In this document: one piece after another, positions 51,639-64,000 of the stretch
Layout of the letters: each line of letters starts with the position of its first letter
Numbering within the stretch: the stretch's first letter is position 1
Assembly: GCA_008694505.1 (NCBI GenBank)
Contig: VZDJ01007753.1
Location: 21,386,696-21,450,695 of the forward strand
Origin: Cyanoderma ruficeps
Lineage: Eukaryota > Chordata > Aves > Passeriformes > Timaliidae
DNA length: 64,000 nt
Reading direction: 5' to 3'
The notes under the pieces: model-generated
Database searches by the model: none
Told to the model about the DNA's origin: nothing
Seen by the model: only the letters and a program-made list of their open reading frames with translations
Program-made: the position numbers and the translations under genes

Positions 51639-54600
51639 TCCCATTTTCACAGGTGATTGAAAAAGCAAAATAAAAAGCTGCAAACTAGCAATTTTGAAAG
51701 ACCTGCTTGAGGCTACAAAAAGCTTTGGATACTTTGCCTAACCCCCTTGTAGACTGACAAGCAGAAATACTAGCACCAAAAGTTTTTGGCATATCTTGAC
51801 AAATTTGCATTGTTTTCTAAGTTAGATATTCAGAGACACCTATAATTAGAGACTAAGTTCCTGAACCTAACTATGCTTGGGCTAGGGCTTTACAAGGAGG
51901 AGCTTTACCCTAGAGGAGCTCTTAATAAATAAGGATGTATTTCAAACAAGATTAATTTTCAGCATATGAATTTTCAGCTCCCTCTTTGGTATTTTGCAAT
52001 AAGAGTACATTTAAATGTGAAAACACTGAATTTGCTGAATTGCTGTCTAAATACCTTCAAATTATTCAATTATTTATATGCTACTGAACACTGATAGTGA
52101 TATATATTCACCATTATGTTTTGTTCAGTACTGCTATAGCTACTCTCCCTAATTAAAATTGAAGCAAACAATAGACAGGGCTTCTAATCCAGCAAAGTGA
52201 CAGTAATACTTAACAATATTGCTATTCTGAACAGTCCTTTAGAACAGGAAACAATACACATTGCTTTAAAGTTGAAAAGGTAAGGAGGTATTGAACTGGA
52301 AAAAGGAAAGGATCTTAGGAGTTCAGAAAAATTTACATCATTTTAGGTCTAAATAATTGCCCTCCATTCATTTCACATCTAGTCATGATGGACCACCAGT
52401 ATCCATTTTATCTTTGCTTACTTAAAATTTTCTTTATTGCATAATTTTCCTGATCCTGTTCCCAACAGCATTTATTTCAAAGTGTCTATTAAATCTAGGA
52501 AACTGAGAAGCAGGTTTTACATTCCCTTCCTGTAAGTGTAAGTTTGATGGTGTCAACAAAAGTGTGAAGTATTTTCCTGTAAAGGGTCTGAGAACAGTTT
52601 TGCTCCCCTACCTCTTCAAGGTATTTTCACCATAACCATTAAGACCTAAGGGACTGACCAGTGTATTGACTTATCCTGATGCTATTCTTCAAGGACAACA
52701 CAGAAGTTCAACAAAGTACTATAATGGGTAACAACTTTTGTAAACAGCTTTGAAAAAACCCTCAGGATTTTTCCTAAATAGCTCCAAATATATTATGAAA
52801 TATCAGCTCTCTTCAACTTAAAAGGCATCAATTAAATTACTCAGCCTACCACCCTTCCTCCTGGGCAGGTGGAACAAAAAGCCTCCAGGGCTAGCCGTCA
52901 GTATACAGACTAACTGAGAACAGGAGAGCACATGAGCGAAACGTGGAGTCTTAGAGAGCTCAATCTTTCCCTTCATGCACACATGTGGCTGGCAAATTTA
53001 CCATTTGCAGCCCACACCAAGATTATTTTTTCCTTTCACATAACGGTCAACTCACTGTCAGTTCTTGTACCAGTAACAGCAGAGTCAGTCCTTGGCAGCC
53101 ACTAGTACCTGTGACCACACATTCTTAGCCCTGTTCTGCTTCCTTCTGATCCTCCAGAACCATGGGCTCCATGAATTGCTGGAATGGGTTTGAGGGAAGA
53201 TGGTCTTCCTTCCCTATCCTCTCCATCCCTTTCTTCCATCCTCTTCCCTATCCTCTTCTTTCCCTTTCTTCTGCACTTGACTCACATGAGCATACCAGTG
53301 AAAGAGAGGGGCAAGCAAAACCTGGTGAGAAGAGCAAAGAACCTTTCCTTTAAGGTAATGGAACAGGAGAGTCCCTCAGTAGAGAAGAAAGGGGCTTGTC
53401 CATGTGGCATATTGTGTCCACTTATATTTTCAACATTCAGTTCAGTGCTCAGTTCAAATCAGCACAACCTTGCATTTCAAGGTGAACTCCCCTTGGAAAA
53501 GGCTCCTGCCCTGCAGATGAAGTCAGAAAGAAGAAATCATGAAACACCACTTACCACACCCACGTCCTCTGAAACCCCTATGACTACCCCTCATTTCTTC
53601 TCACCTCACAGTCAGCAGGAGCTGTCACTCCTACTTGTCCACACAATGACTGTCACTGACTTTGTCACTGCAAATAACAAGGGCAAAATTATCCCTAGCC
53701 TTGAACACTGCAGCAGCAAAATTAAATTTTGTCCACTCAGTTTGGAAATTTTGAAGCAGCTCTTCCAGAAACAAAGCACGTGGAAACCATGTCTACATTT
53801 CTTTCCAACTTGAAGGACCAGTGTAATTTTAGAAAAAAATTAAGTAAACATTACATTAAAAAAACCAAACCCCAACACTTCTGTGAGCCCAACTTTCATC
53901 CTGTTATACTTTCAAAGGGACTATTATATCCACAACAATTTAACTGTGAAACCAATTTTAAAATGTTTAAACAATACACTTAGTATATTTCTAGAGAGTG
54001 ATGTCTGTCCTCTAGCTGCTGACCAAGAGATATCCTGTAAAGGAAGTAGCTAATCACTGTCTCCTTGGAAAATGTTTACAAAGGGAGTTTGGGATGATGT
54101 TATCTACATCCTGTTTAAGTAGCTATTTTGTTCTCTTAAATCAGATGGTGAACCAAAAAGAAGAATTCTTAGTAGTATTGTTATGCTTTTCCTTTCTGTA
54201 TTTTGAGTTTCTGGACAGTTATTTCAAGGGTACCAGCTGTTTTTCACCTTATCTATCCATACTTAATACACAAGTGTTTTAAGAAATTAGGTTTTGTGCT
54301 ATTCTTATCAAAATCAGTAGGTAAACTGTACGTACATGTAAGCAACCAAATCAAAACTGAACAAATATGTTTATTCTGGAAGATCATAAAGGAAAGAAAG
54401 CAACTTTGTTATAGACTACTGGAGGGAAATAAAAGTTATGACAACAATGCTGTTGGACTCAATTATAGTAAATAAAAACTTTTGTCCTTCTCTGATGCCA
54501 GAATTAAATGTGATTTTTTTGATATAGAATTCAGGTTTCAGTTTGCAATATCATGATGTTTCACTGCATATTGCCTCACTGTGTGTTGCTTCTGAAATTC

Positions 54601-56239
54601 ATGCAAGGTAGGCAGATGATCAGTGTTTACTGTATTTCAGCATTCTCTTAAATAGCAAAATATCAAAATCTTGAATCAATAGAAAGGCAGGGGAATTGAG
54701 CCTAAAAGGCACACAAATCAGTGTGAATCTGCTCAGAAGAATGCCACCAGTTAGTAACATTTCCTAACTCATCAGACCTCTTGATGATTTTATATATTAT
54801 CAAGATACACGTTCATTGCTTTTTCTAAATTTTACTAGAATGAGTTTTAGTCCATTTTTGTTTAAAATTTTCTTGGTTAAAAGTAACAACAAAATCTAAG
54901 TTTCAAATTATACATAGCTGATAGTGCAAGACTGTTGCCAATCAGCGGCTTGCAAATTATCTGTACACACACTCAATGATAAACTTAAGCATATTTCTTA
55001 AAGTAAATTTTAGACTCCCTAATGACTATTTTTAAAGTCTGTGAGTGAGTCCAGAGTGCACACAGACGGAACATTTAAGTTATTAAAAATTAGAAATATC
55101 TAAATTTTACTGTGCTTGCTCACTTCATATTGTAAGATTTATCTGAAAAGAAGAAAAAGAGAACAGGATTTTGGCCATTTTGGGGGGATTTGTCTCTGCC
55201 CAGAATCCTAATGTGCAATTCTTTTCAGAGTATATTACCAAGTAATTGAATAAATATTAACCAACACAATTGCATATAATAAAAAATACTTTATTGCTTA
55301 TTGTTGTGAAGAAGAGTGAGAGTTGTTTTTCCTATTTAAAAATGAGGAGTAGACACAAGGGAAGGGCCACAGAAGTTGTAGTACTCAAAATGAGACCATG
55401 AGGACTTTTTTTTTTTTTACAAAAAACTAATTAGCATTATTTAGTCCTTTGCATGATTGAAGAATATGTTTTTTATTTAATTTTCATTATGAATGCTCAG
55501 ATTTCTGCAATTTCTGCAGGTAAAAGAATGATCAGTCAGCACCTGAGGAATACAGCAAATCAGTACGTAGAAAGCTCTTTTTGGCATCATCGTAAAGGGC
55601 AAGGAACTCTCTAGAGCCCATAGAAGATGCACAAGCAGTTTACAATTATCTCTGTCATCAGACAATAATTTTACTTCTCCAACCCTCATTCCCTAGTGAC
55701 AACAAGCCATCTAACTTCTGTAACCAAAGCAGTTGAAAATGGCAACTCCCACCACTATGCCTCTTTATTTGCCCCTCCCACACATCCATACTATGATTTA
55801 AATTTAAGCAGAGGTGCCATGAAAGAAATGATACCTTGGTTTACAGTTAAAGGCAGTATCGACACTCATACATGTGGGACGGGAATTTTGAAATTCACAA
55901 GTCTTGAAGGGGCCTGTCTACATTATTACACTGTCAAAACTGCAACGGCTTAACGACAGTCAGGACACGATTTTTAGGTATAGATAATGCCTTTTATTGG
56001 ATCAGGTAGTATAATATAGGAAAAAGTACACAGATTTCCAGATGTTGATGTATTTTAGATTCAGTAAATTTTAGCTTTCAACATGATTTCGTATACTGCT
56101 ATTGCATTCAGTTTGGGAAGTATGACTGGATGGGCAACTACATACACATCTAGTAAAAAGCATTTTGAATGGTCAGGCTCAGGGAGTAGGTGTTTTACTG
56201 TAACTGGAGACCTGCAGTGAGCAGTGCTTTCTCCTCAAG
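51639..56239. other. Intergenic DNA, one unexplained 209-codon ORF
   Basis: AT-rich sequence without a recognised gene. The only long frame, 53184-53813 on the plus strand, is noted under findings. Confidence 0.35.
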
Positions 56240-56445
56240 TTGATGCAGGCAGCATCAAATTGGGATGACAATTCAGTACACCTGAGGCCAGGGCTGCCAT
56301 CCAGAGAGATCTAGACAGGCTGGAGGGATGGACTGACCAAGGAAAAATGCACAGTTCTGCACCTAGGAAGGAAGAGACTCTGCACCAACATAGGCTGGAT
56401 ATTGGCAAGTGGGGAAGCAGCACTGCTGGAAAGAAGGTGGAGGCT
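56240..56445 (+). mobile_element. CR1 LINE internal fragment
   Basis: The plus strand matches the coding strand of the CR1 ORF2 region, for example CTGCCATCCAGAGAGATCTA, GACAGGCTGGAGGGATGGA and GGGAAGCAGCACTGCTGG. It lacks the CR1 3' end and is in the opposite orientation to the other three copies, so it is an internal relic. Edges are approximate. Confidence 0.75.
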
Positions 56446-58139
56446 TTGAGCTAATATGAGTGGGTGGTGAAATGAATTAAATAATTAGCACTGTATGGCA
56501 GAACATGTATAATTTTTAGTTGGGTTATCTGAGTTTATTTTTTTTTTGCCTGAATTAGTTTTTGTGGTCAACCCACTGTATGGTAGTACATGCTCCACTA
56601 GTTGGCCCATTGTAAAGAGGAGGTATGGACCCAGGAAAAATAGTAAACTGAATAACCTTAAAATAGATTTGAAAGCACAGCTTTCAGAAAATTACTTTTA
56701 CTCTGATTCAAGGCCAAGCTATGTTTGTGGATTTGCAGTAATTTGGAGGGGAAAAGGCGTATCTTGAACAACAACTGAACTCCAAATGTTCAGCTTGAAC
56801 TCAGGCAGTAAGATGGTTCTTTCACTTGGTTCTGATGGTAAAATCTGATTTATAAGTTACTATTGCAAAATCTTCCAGGAATCTGAGCACATGAGTACAA
56901 AAATACCTAGCTGGTCATGCTCCTTTGGGAGCACAGGATGGTTCATCCCAGCCGTTAGGAACTCTGTTAGCGTGGTACCTTTGTATTGTAAGTTATACTT
57001 TAAAGCAATTAACTTCTGATTGGAGCTCTGAGAATAGAAGAAATATCTTGCTTTTCTATAGAACATATATCTGATCCTCTGAGAACACAAACCAAGCATG
57101 AATCTCCTTTACATTAGGAGATCATTTCATCTGAAGAATGTCACATTCAAGGATCGGTATGTCAGACTGCTGCCTGGGCATATAAATTAAAACTGAATAT
57201 TTGTTTGAGATTGTGTACTGTAAGATTTACTTATGGATTACCTTCAGGCCACAAAGCCTGAAAGCACTCTTTCTGCCAAACCCCCATCTATTTGTGTATG
57301 CATGCATGTGAACTTTCTCAAGGAAAATGTGTTAAAGAAAAAGCAAAGATGGCTGGGATATACTTCTCTGATGTACAATTCAGCCAGGAGATTGGCTTAA
57401 CAACACAACTGCCCCAGAGCACATGATATGTGACCTTGGATATATATTAATGTATTTGTGTGTTTCTTGAACCACAGTGACCTTCAAGCTCTATGCTAGG
57501 AATGAGCTTACAACTTACTAAAAAAGAATGTCACCTACTGAATGTGATTGCCAGGAATATGTGGCGTTTTTCCTTTTACCTGGAATTCTTCAGCAAAGCA
57601 AAAGTCAGGTTGCCCTAGTCCCTGTTGAGATAATGGTATTTATCACTGCCTCTGAGAAAAGCCACTGAGCGAAATCGATCATTTTGGGAACCTGAAGAGA
57701 AAGGTGCCCTGATTGTTGGCAGAAGATGACTTTGAATGTCTGAACCTTGTCCATTAGTCTTAAAATTAAAGAATCAGTTTATGAAATCCAAAATACGAAT
57801 CTTGGTGTGAGGCACATTGGCATTATGATGACTATGTAATACTTAAAAACATAAACTGAGCTCTAAAACAAGATCTTGATAATGCAGCATCTCCAGTACC
57901 CTGTATTTTGTACTGCTCTGTCGAGTGTATTTCTCAAAAAAAGACCATTTGGGCAAATCCTGGTTACAAGATAGGGTGACTTTGCCCTTTCAGATTTCTT
58001 GCCTGACCGTTTCTTCTGAAGAAATGAAGTGGAAAAGTTGACAACGTTGAGTTGGAAGAGCTTTCAGAAACTCCTAATTGTGATACAAGAACCAAGAAAA
58101 AACCCCTCCACTGGGCCCCTTTTCCTTGCTCTGCAGTTA
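56446..58139. other. Intergenic DNA upstream of the RASGRP1 CpG island
   Basis: AT-rich sequence, with nothing recognised. It could hold distal promoter elements of RASGRP1, but no motif decides this. Confidence 0.35.
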
Positions 58140-59380
58140 AGCCGGAGGGACAGCGTAAGGTGCCGGATAAGCCTTTAAAATGGCCATCATCAACGTGGGT
58201 ACCTCAGCACGGCACAGAGGCTCACTGGGTGAGCCTGACCCGTGTCCCACAGGGAGAGCTGCACGACCCGGACCCTTCGCCGTGAGCCGGGCCCTCGCCA
58301 GGCGCCGCCGCTCGCCCCTCGCTGCAGCCGCGGCCGGGCGAGCTCCGCTGGCGCGGCTCAGCCACGCGTGAGCCCCGGCGGCTCAAGGGCAGCCTGCTCA
58401 AGGAGGAGGGGAGGGGAGGGAAGGGGAGGTTCTGCCCTGCCCTACCGGGCCGGGGTGGTGCCGTGGAAAAAAAGTTGTGGCGGCTTCAGAGTCGAGCGGT
58501 GAGAGCCGGGAGCGCGTGTGGGTACCTGGTAAAGCCGGCGGCTTCAGAGAAGAGCAGCCCCAGCTCAGTACTTCCTCCTGCCGATAAGATCTTCGCCAGC
58601 GCTCGTCACGGGTGGCGGCCGCCGCCGCCGTCGCTGCCCTACTTGACTCGGTTTCAGACTCCTCCCGAGGCGAGACGGGAGCGGGAGAGCGGCGAGGCGG
58701 GCGGGAGGAGGCGATGCGCGGGGCCGCGCCGCTCCACCCGGCCTCCTCCGCCCCGCGCAGCCCGGCTCCCTGCGCTGCTGGCACCGCCAGCCGGGCGGCG
58801 GAGCTGCCCCTGCCGCCGGCATGGGGACCTTAGGCAAGAGGAGAGAAAACCAGTGAGTTTACCGTGCTGCTTTTTGTGCCCTCCTCGCGGCGGAGGGTGC
58901 CGGGGTCGGGGTCACGCCGCCGCGCCTGGCAGTGCGCGGTGACCGCTGGGGCGGACGCGGCTCTCCCCGCGGCCCGGCTGACGGGGGCTCCCGTGGGCAC
59001 GGGGCCGGTATTGCGGAGGGCCGGGGCCCTCCCGAGTGGGACAGGGAGAGGAAAGGAGCGCAGGAGGGGGTGTGCGCGGAGGATTTTGTTTCACCCTTTG
59101 GGATGCCGGTGCGCGCCGGTCAGGCGGGTCAGCGCGGGGTGGAGGAGCCGCAGGTTACGGTATCGGCTGGGCGGGAGGGGCTCGGTCACCCGCGGCACGG
59201 CCGGGAACGCGGCTGTCACTGCCCCGCCGGGCAAGCGGCACCTGCTCCGGGTCGGTCCGCCAGAGGACGGCCACTTATTTGTGATGTCCTCCCCGCCGCC
59301 AAAGGCGTACCCTGGGAATGCGGGGCGGGCGTCCCCCCGCTGCCCCTCAGTCCCGCTTTCGTCTGTCTGTTCGCCGTGTC
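58140..59380 (+). promoter_or_regulatory. RASGRP1: RASGRP1 CpG-island promoter and 5' UTR
   Basis: A GC- and CpG-dense block of about 1.2 kb, abrupt against AT-rich flanks, surrounds the first coding exon. There is no TATA box close to the start codon, which is usual for CpG-island promoters. The transcription start lies somewhere in the block before 58821 and cannot be fixed from sequence alone. Long ORFs on both strands here are compositional. Confidence 0.7.
58821..58852 (+). CDS. RASGRP1: RASGRP1 coding exon 1
   Basis: It encodes MGTLGKRREN plus two bases. The donor is AACCA|GTGAGT. It is too short for ORF detection and was identified by the conserved start and by phase with exon 2. Confidence 0.9.
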
Positions 59381-61260
59381 GGGTGAGTGCTGCCAGAGGA
59401 TCTGTTCTTAGGAGTAACCAGAGGTGCCACTGGCTGAGCTTTGCTGTCCAGCGTGGCCAAGTCGGCCACAGTATTACTGTAAACTTTTTTCAGGTGTGGA
59501 AACTATAGGTTTTCCCTCGGATGTTGCCAATGTCTGAAATATCGTCTGCCTTAACTCCTACTTCGGTGCTACTTGCTGGGATCCTCTGCCCTGTGTTGAA
59601 GAGACATAAAGAGGAGGAATAAAGCTAGGAGAGGGGCTTACGCTTGTAAAAAGAAAACACTGAAAGCTGATCAGGCCCTTGTTCTTTTTATATGAGAACA
59701 GGAAGTCAGATCACAAAGCTAAGAGGGAAATTGAGAAAAAAAGGGGGAAGGGAAGAGAACATTTGCATGTCAGCTACTGTCAGCCTGACTATGGAGCAGC
59801 TCAGTGATGGTTACTGCTTCTGAAGGGTCAGTCATGTCTTTTCCTGAATTTGAAACTCTGGATTCCTGGGATCAGTGTTGAGTTGTAAATGACACCGGGG
59901 TCAGTTTCATGGCTTTCCCAGCATTCAAGAGAAACAGAAAGGTAAGGATAAGGCTGGACTTTCATGGGGATTAGGTAGGGTCCAGTCGGTCTTCATAAGG
60001 CATGCATGTTTTTAACTTCATGCAGGAGTGACTATTCGGTGATGTCTGTGAATTTACTTCTGCTATCTGTATGTAATACACTCACTGGGGGAATTTCTAT
60101 GCCTTTCCTTCCTGGGACTGTCAGCTGATTATAACAGAGTCTTGCATAGTGTTCCAAGAAAAGTTATGTGAAAGCTTAAGGTAGCAGCTGAAAGATGCTG
60201 GAGTCACTTGTTTAGGAAGGCTGTGGAGTGTCTGAAATAAACCCAAAGAATCCCTGAAATTTCAGTAGTCCCTGAAATCAACTCAAATTTTATTGTAACA
60301 GCAGTGCTTGTCGTTGTTATTTTGTGAACTGTGTGGTTATACTCTCAAGTCAGATTTTGCAGTGGTTCCTGGTATTTGCAGGCAAATACATTTCATCACT
60401 TTCATCAATACAATATTCCAATTTACTACTTCATACAGAAATGTGAACTTGTAGGCAAGCAATGAATAGCCTTTATATTATCCATAAACATACTCATTCT
60501 TGAAGTAGAAGGTATTATATGGTCAAAACACAAGACTAAAATTGCATATGTGCTTTATTTTGGTCTCATTTACAATTGCTAATAAATACATTTATTTGTT
60601 CATGTACACTATTTTAAAACAGCTTAATAGGAAATAATAGTATAGAATAGATGCAAACTAATATATTTGTTTTGATTGTGAAATACTCCTCTATTTTGTT
60701 TACTTAACAATGACTTTTCAAATTAAATTAAAGCTAATCTGGTGTTTTCCAATGTGTGTAATAGTTTGGGGTTTTTTTCTCCTTTACTTTTGGCGGGCAC
60801 ACCAACATCTGGTGGTAGGTTACTGCACAATCTCCAACAAGACTTTTGATAATCCTGACAGACCATTCAGGGAGCTCTATAACCATGTGCTCTGGAACTG
60901 ACATTTAGCAGAAAAAAAGTCACGTACGGAGCAGTCCCTTTGGTGTACATATTAAGTGGGAGGGTTATGTCTTTCAGCACTCTAACTAGAAGGAGTTAAT
61001 TGTCCTTTAAATCTCTCCTCCTTTCCCATGCAGTGTAAATTTTGCCACTCTATCTTCTTGTATTTACTTCACTATTGTGCTTTCTTCTAGGCAACCTGCC
61101 CAAGCATGCAGCACTGCCCCTGAATCAGCACTGGAGCTGCATCCGACCGGCCACTGTCCCAGCCTCTCAAACCACACTCAGGTCATGATGGTGCCATTGG
61201 GGCACCTGGCCAAAGGAGCCACTTTGGAAGACCTTCTTGAAACGTGCATTCACTCTTTTG
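58821..61260 (+). CDS. RASGRP1: RASGRP1 (RAS guanyl-releasing protein 1), 5' partial
   Basis: RASGRP1 activates Ras by GDP/GTP exchange downstream of diacylglycerol and calcium, notably in T-cell receptor signalling. Two coding exons are present: 58821-58852 and 61091-61260. They join in phase (exon 1 leaves two bases and exon 2 supplies the third) into 67 codons plus one base. The start MGTLGKRREN matches the mammalian MGTLGKARE start, in the context GCCGGCATGG. A variable linker follows, then [20 protein letters not shown] and TCIHSF, matching mammalian [25 protein letters not shown], the beginning of the REM (RasGEF N-terminal) domain. The CDC25 catalytic domain, EF hands, C1 domain and coiled coil must lie beyond 64 kb; no further exon was seen before the edge. 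Confidence 0.93.
58853..61090 (+). other. RASGRP1: RASGRP1 intron 1
   Basis: 2,238 bases with GT...AG borders. The first 500 bases are still part of the CpG island and the rest is AT-rich. No repeat or other gene was recognised. Confidence 0.85.
61091..61260 (+). CDS. RASGRP1: RASGRP1 coding exon 2 (REM domain start)
   Basis: The acceptor is TTTCTTCTAG|G and the donor TTTTG|GTGAGT. It encodes a Pro/Ser/His-containing linker and then the conserved [20 protein letters not shown], ending in phase 1, which is where the mammalian reading continues with DADG. Confidence 0.94.
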
Positions 61261-64000
61261 GTGAGTGCCTGGAGGTTTTTACTCATATTAATTTGTTTCT
61301 GTCCTGGCTATGTTTAAATCCCTTAGTAGGGAATTAAATTGATTTATTGGTGGAGTAGAAAGGTGTTAACTGAGAATTGTCTGTGCTACAGGTGATTGTA
61401 TTGTTGGTTGATGGATGTGTTTTTGCAGAAGTGTGTAATACATGCTGAGAGATTAGAGTAACTACTGCTGCTTCTTGAGGGAACCGGACAAATTCCAGTC
61501 ATCTACACTTCTAAGAGTAGTTTTGTTGTTCCTTCAAGTACCAATTTTGTAAACTTTAGCAAGTAATCGTGATATTTTTGCATATTGCAATACCATTCTC
61601 ATAATGCATGTAAGCAGCATGTTCATATTAAACAGTTTTAAACAACAAGGGCAATTTTTAAACTAGGTGAGATAACACTGGATTGCTTTTTGCATTATCA
61701 GTATAGATTTAAAGTTATTTCTTTATAAAAGAGAAAGAATCCAAACAGAAATTACAACTGTGTTTTTTTAACTGATTGGTTAGCCATCTGCCCTTTTACA
61801 ATAAGAATTGAAATATGGATAAGTGTAACCATTGCCTAAGTCATGTATCCCTAGTTTTCTTTTCCAACTTTTTCATTAGTAAATGTGCTTATATTCAATA
61901 TTATTAAAATATGTTATTACTGAAGACACTTGAAGTGATTATGAATAATTTGCTTATAAGTAGCACATCTATTTGTTAATGCTGAGTCTTTCAGTGCTTT
62001 GAGCTACTCCCAAAGTATATGTGGCAAAGTTTCAGAAGTAGTCCTTAGAAGATGAATGTACTTGAACACCCACTCAGCTCTAAAATAATTATCTGTATAG
62101 TTAAATAGTAACACATCGTGCTGATCTACTGGTACAGAGCATAAATACTGTGTAAACAATGACTAATCTTTCACATTTGTTTAAAACTTTTTTTTTTTTA
62201 ACTTTAAAACCTTCTAATCAAATTGTACAGAGAAATGCATGTCTGAGAAAAGCTGGTGAAATATGTAATTGTCAGTAATGTCTTGTTTCTTTTTTGCTTC
62301 TTTTCTTTCCCAGTTCATTATTATGAAGACACTGAACTGCTATAAAGCCCTAATTCTTCAACGGATGTTGATTGATATTTTTATAAGTTTAAGTTCAGTG
62401 CAATAGGGGGATAAGGTATCTAAAACATAAGACCTTCAGGTAGTTGTAATATTGTGACTACTTGACCAATATTAATGTCTCCACATTTTTATGAAAAAAA
62501 ACAGTAATATAAATGTAACATTATAGAAATCTAGTATAGTTATTAAAGTGATTGATTTAAAGCAGTACAGGTGAAACCCTGAGTAGGAAGTTATTTTTGG
62601 CTAATACTCTGTACAGCAATATAGACATGCTTAGGTGTTCTCAGATTCCTGAGCATCAGTATATTAAAAGGACTAAGGTAACAAAGAAAAGCAAGTGTAC
62701 CTGTGCAGTTCAGCTACACATGCATGCAGCTTTCTTGTCTTTCTTAAGGATTTCAGACTTCAGCTAGAAAATTTACTGGTAGTCCACTAGGCAGGGTTTT
62801 CTTGACCCTTGGCAAGCAAACATCATTATAACTCACTAAGAACGGCTAAAATCGTGTTGTGTGCTGCAGAGGTTTAGACCCTTAATTGGACAATTCATAG
62901 TACTGTCTGTATTTATACATCTTCTATGAAATTATGCATGTTCTTATGCTATGTTGGAACTTCCCATTAAGATATTTAAATAAAAATACAACTGTTACAA
63001 CACTAGATGACCTGCATAATGAAGTTCATTAAAGAAGGCTCTTTAATGAAGCTAGCACCAAAACCAGTGCAAAATTCATTCACATTATTGTGCCAATAAA
63101 GGAAGAGATGAAAAAATTTAATCTGAGGTTTTGAAGAAGGTTGGGGGCAGGGAGAAAGGTGGTGGGAAAAAAGCATAGGTGCAGAATGATTACAAGAAAT
63201 CTGAATGATGGAGCAAGTTTCTTCTCATGCCATAGTACTGAAATCTTCTAACCTCTATGCTAATAGTTCTGTTTAGGCTGAGATTTTATCTTCAGTCTTG
63301 GATACACTGACCTATGGTATTTTGTATATTATTCTATGAAGTCGTTATTGTGCTTTGAGCAAGTTTTATTCAAATGTTTAAAGTACGGAACCGCCCCCCC
63401 AAGACACTGTACATTTGAAGTTTACTTTCTGTTGATTCATTTGCTGTCTAGTCTTAAGGAGAACAAGAGGCAGTAGATAGAGATGGTGATGTGTCATGTT
63501 TCAGAATATATACTGCATCTTGTTAGCTTTATACTGCACTTGCTGGTGTTATCTGTGCAAATGCAATTCCTCTGTAATGGATGCAGCTGAGTTTATATTC
63601 ATGACTCAATTATACAAGTTTGGAAAAAGCAAACAGTGTGTAAGAGAGGCTGCTGTCAACAATGATTTGTAAGAAGTTGGCAGCCTTTTGCTGTATATGC
63701 AGAGAATATCACAAGAAGGTCTAACCACAAAGGTATTAAGAATCAATATACACTTACAGCTGTGAAGAGCACAAGCGTAAGTAGTTTATCTTACAACATG
63801 GATTAGGAGAAGAAAGGAGGAAGGGGATATCCTAAGTTGAAATTAGAAGTGAGATGACTAAACTTTGCTGCAGTATTGTAAATAGATTCCAAAATGTTTT
63901 GTAGAAAGACTTTGTCCAGAGAGCCAAGTTAGTCCAAAATGTTAGTCAGTGCAGTTAACTTAAATTCCTGCTTTGGCTTGATTAGTGTGTGTGCTCTTTC
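61261..64000 (+). other. RASGRP1: RASGRP1 intron 2 (5' part)
   Basis: It starts at GTGAGTGCCT and runs to the window edge. I looked for the next exon (a DADGNLCRSNQLL-like reading) and did not find it. Confidence 0.75.

Noticed and set aside
58242..59508. ORFs of up to 214 codons over the RASGRP1 CpG island
   Set aside because: GC-rich open frames on both strands with no family similarity. The real coding exon here is only 32 bases.

Overview
This is nuclear DNA from a vertebrate, almost certainly a bird and possibly a passerine. Genes are split by introns with GT/AG borders and start in CpG islands. The interspersed repeats are CR1 LINEs with the avian 3' end and endogenous-retrovirus LTRs of avian type. 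Nothing is bacterial, and there is no operon or CRISPR array.

Layout. (1) 1-14.3 kb: the 5' end of SCG5 (neuroendocrine protein 7B2) on the minus strand, with a probable non-coding exon 1 in a CpG island, the first coding exon at 12772-13003, and at least 12.7 kb of intron 2 running off the left edge. That intron holds an ERV LTR with a primer-binding site and a CR1. (2) 15.9-27.8 kb: the complete ARHGAP11A gene on the minus strand. I could join twelve coding exons with matching splice phases into a 1,024-residue reading frame. It has a RhoGAP domain with its arginine finger, a long nuclear/mitotic C-terminal region, a 3' UTR of about 1.1 kb with a poly(A) signal, and a CpG-island promoter. 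(3) 28.2-58.1 kb: about 30 kb of AT-rich intergenic DNA with no gene I can identify. It holds an LTR-like repeat, an LTR split by a CR1 insertion, a TAA microsatellite and two further CR1 copies. (4) 58.1-64 kb: the 5' end of RASGRP1 on the plus strand, with a CpG island, coding exon 1, and exon 2 entering the Ras-exchanger (REM) domain. The gene continues past the right edge.

The genes do not form one pathway. SCG5 is a secretory-granule chaperone for prohormone convertase 2, ARHGAP11A is a cell-cycle RhoA GAP, and RASGRP1 is a diacylglycerol/calcium-regulated Ras exchanger. SCG5 and ARHGAP11A are neighbours in the same order and orientation in mammals. ARHGAP11A next to RASGRP1, head to head, is not the human arrangement, and this is the main structural point of the window. 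I looked for an undescribed system and found none that I can support; the best leads are the synteny junction, the nested retroelements and one unexplained coding-like segment with a splice donor just upstream of ARHGAP11A.
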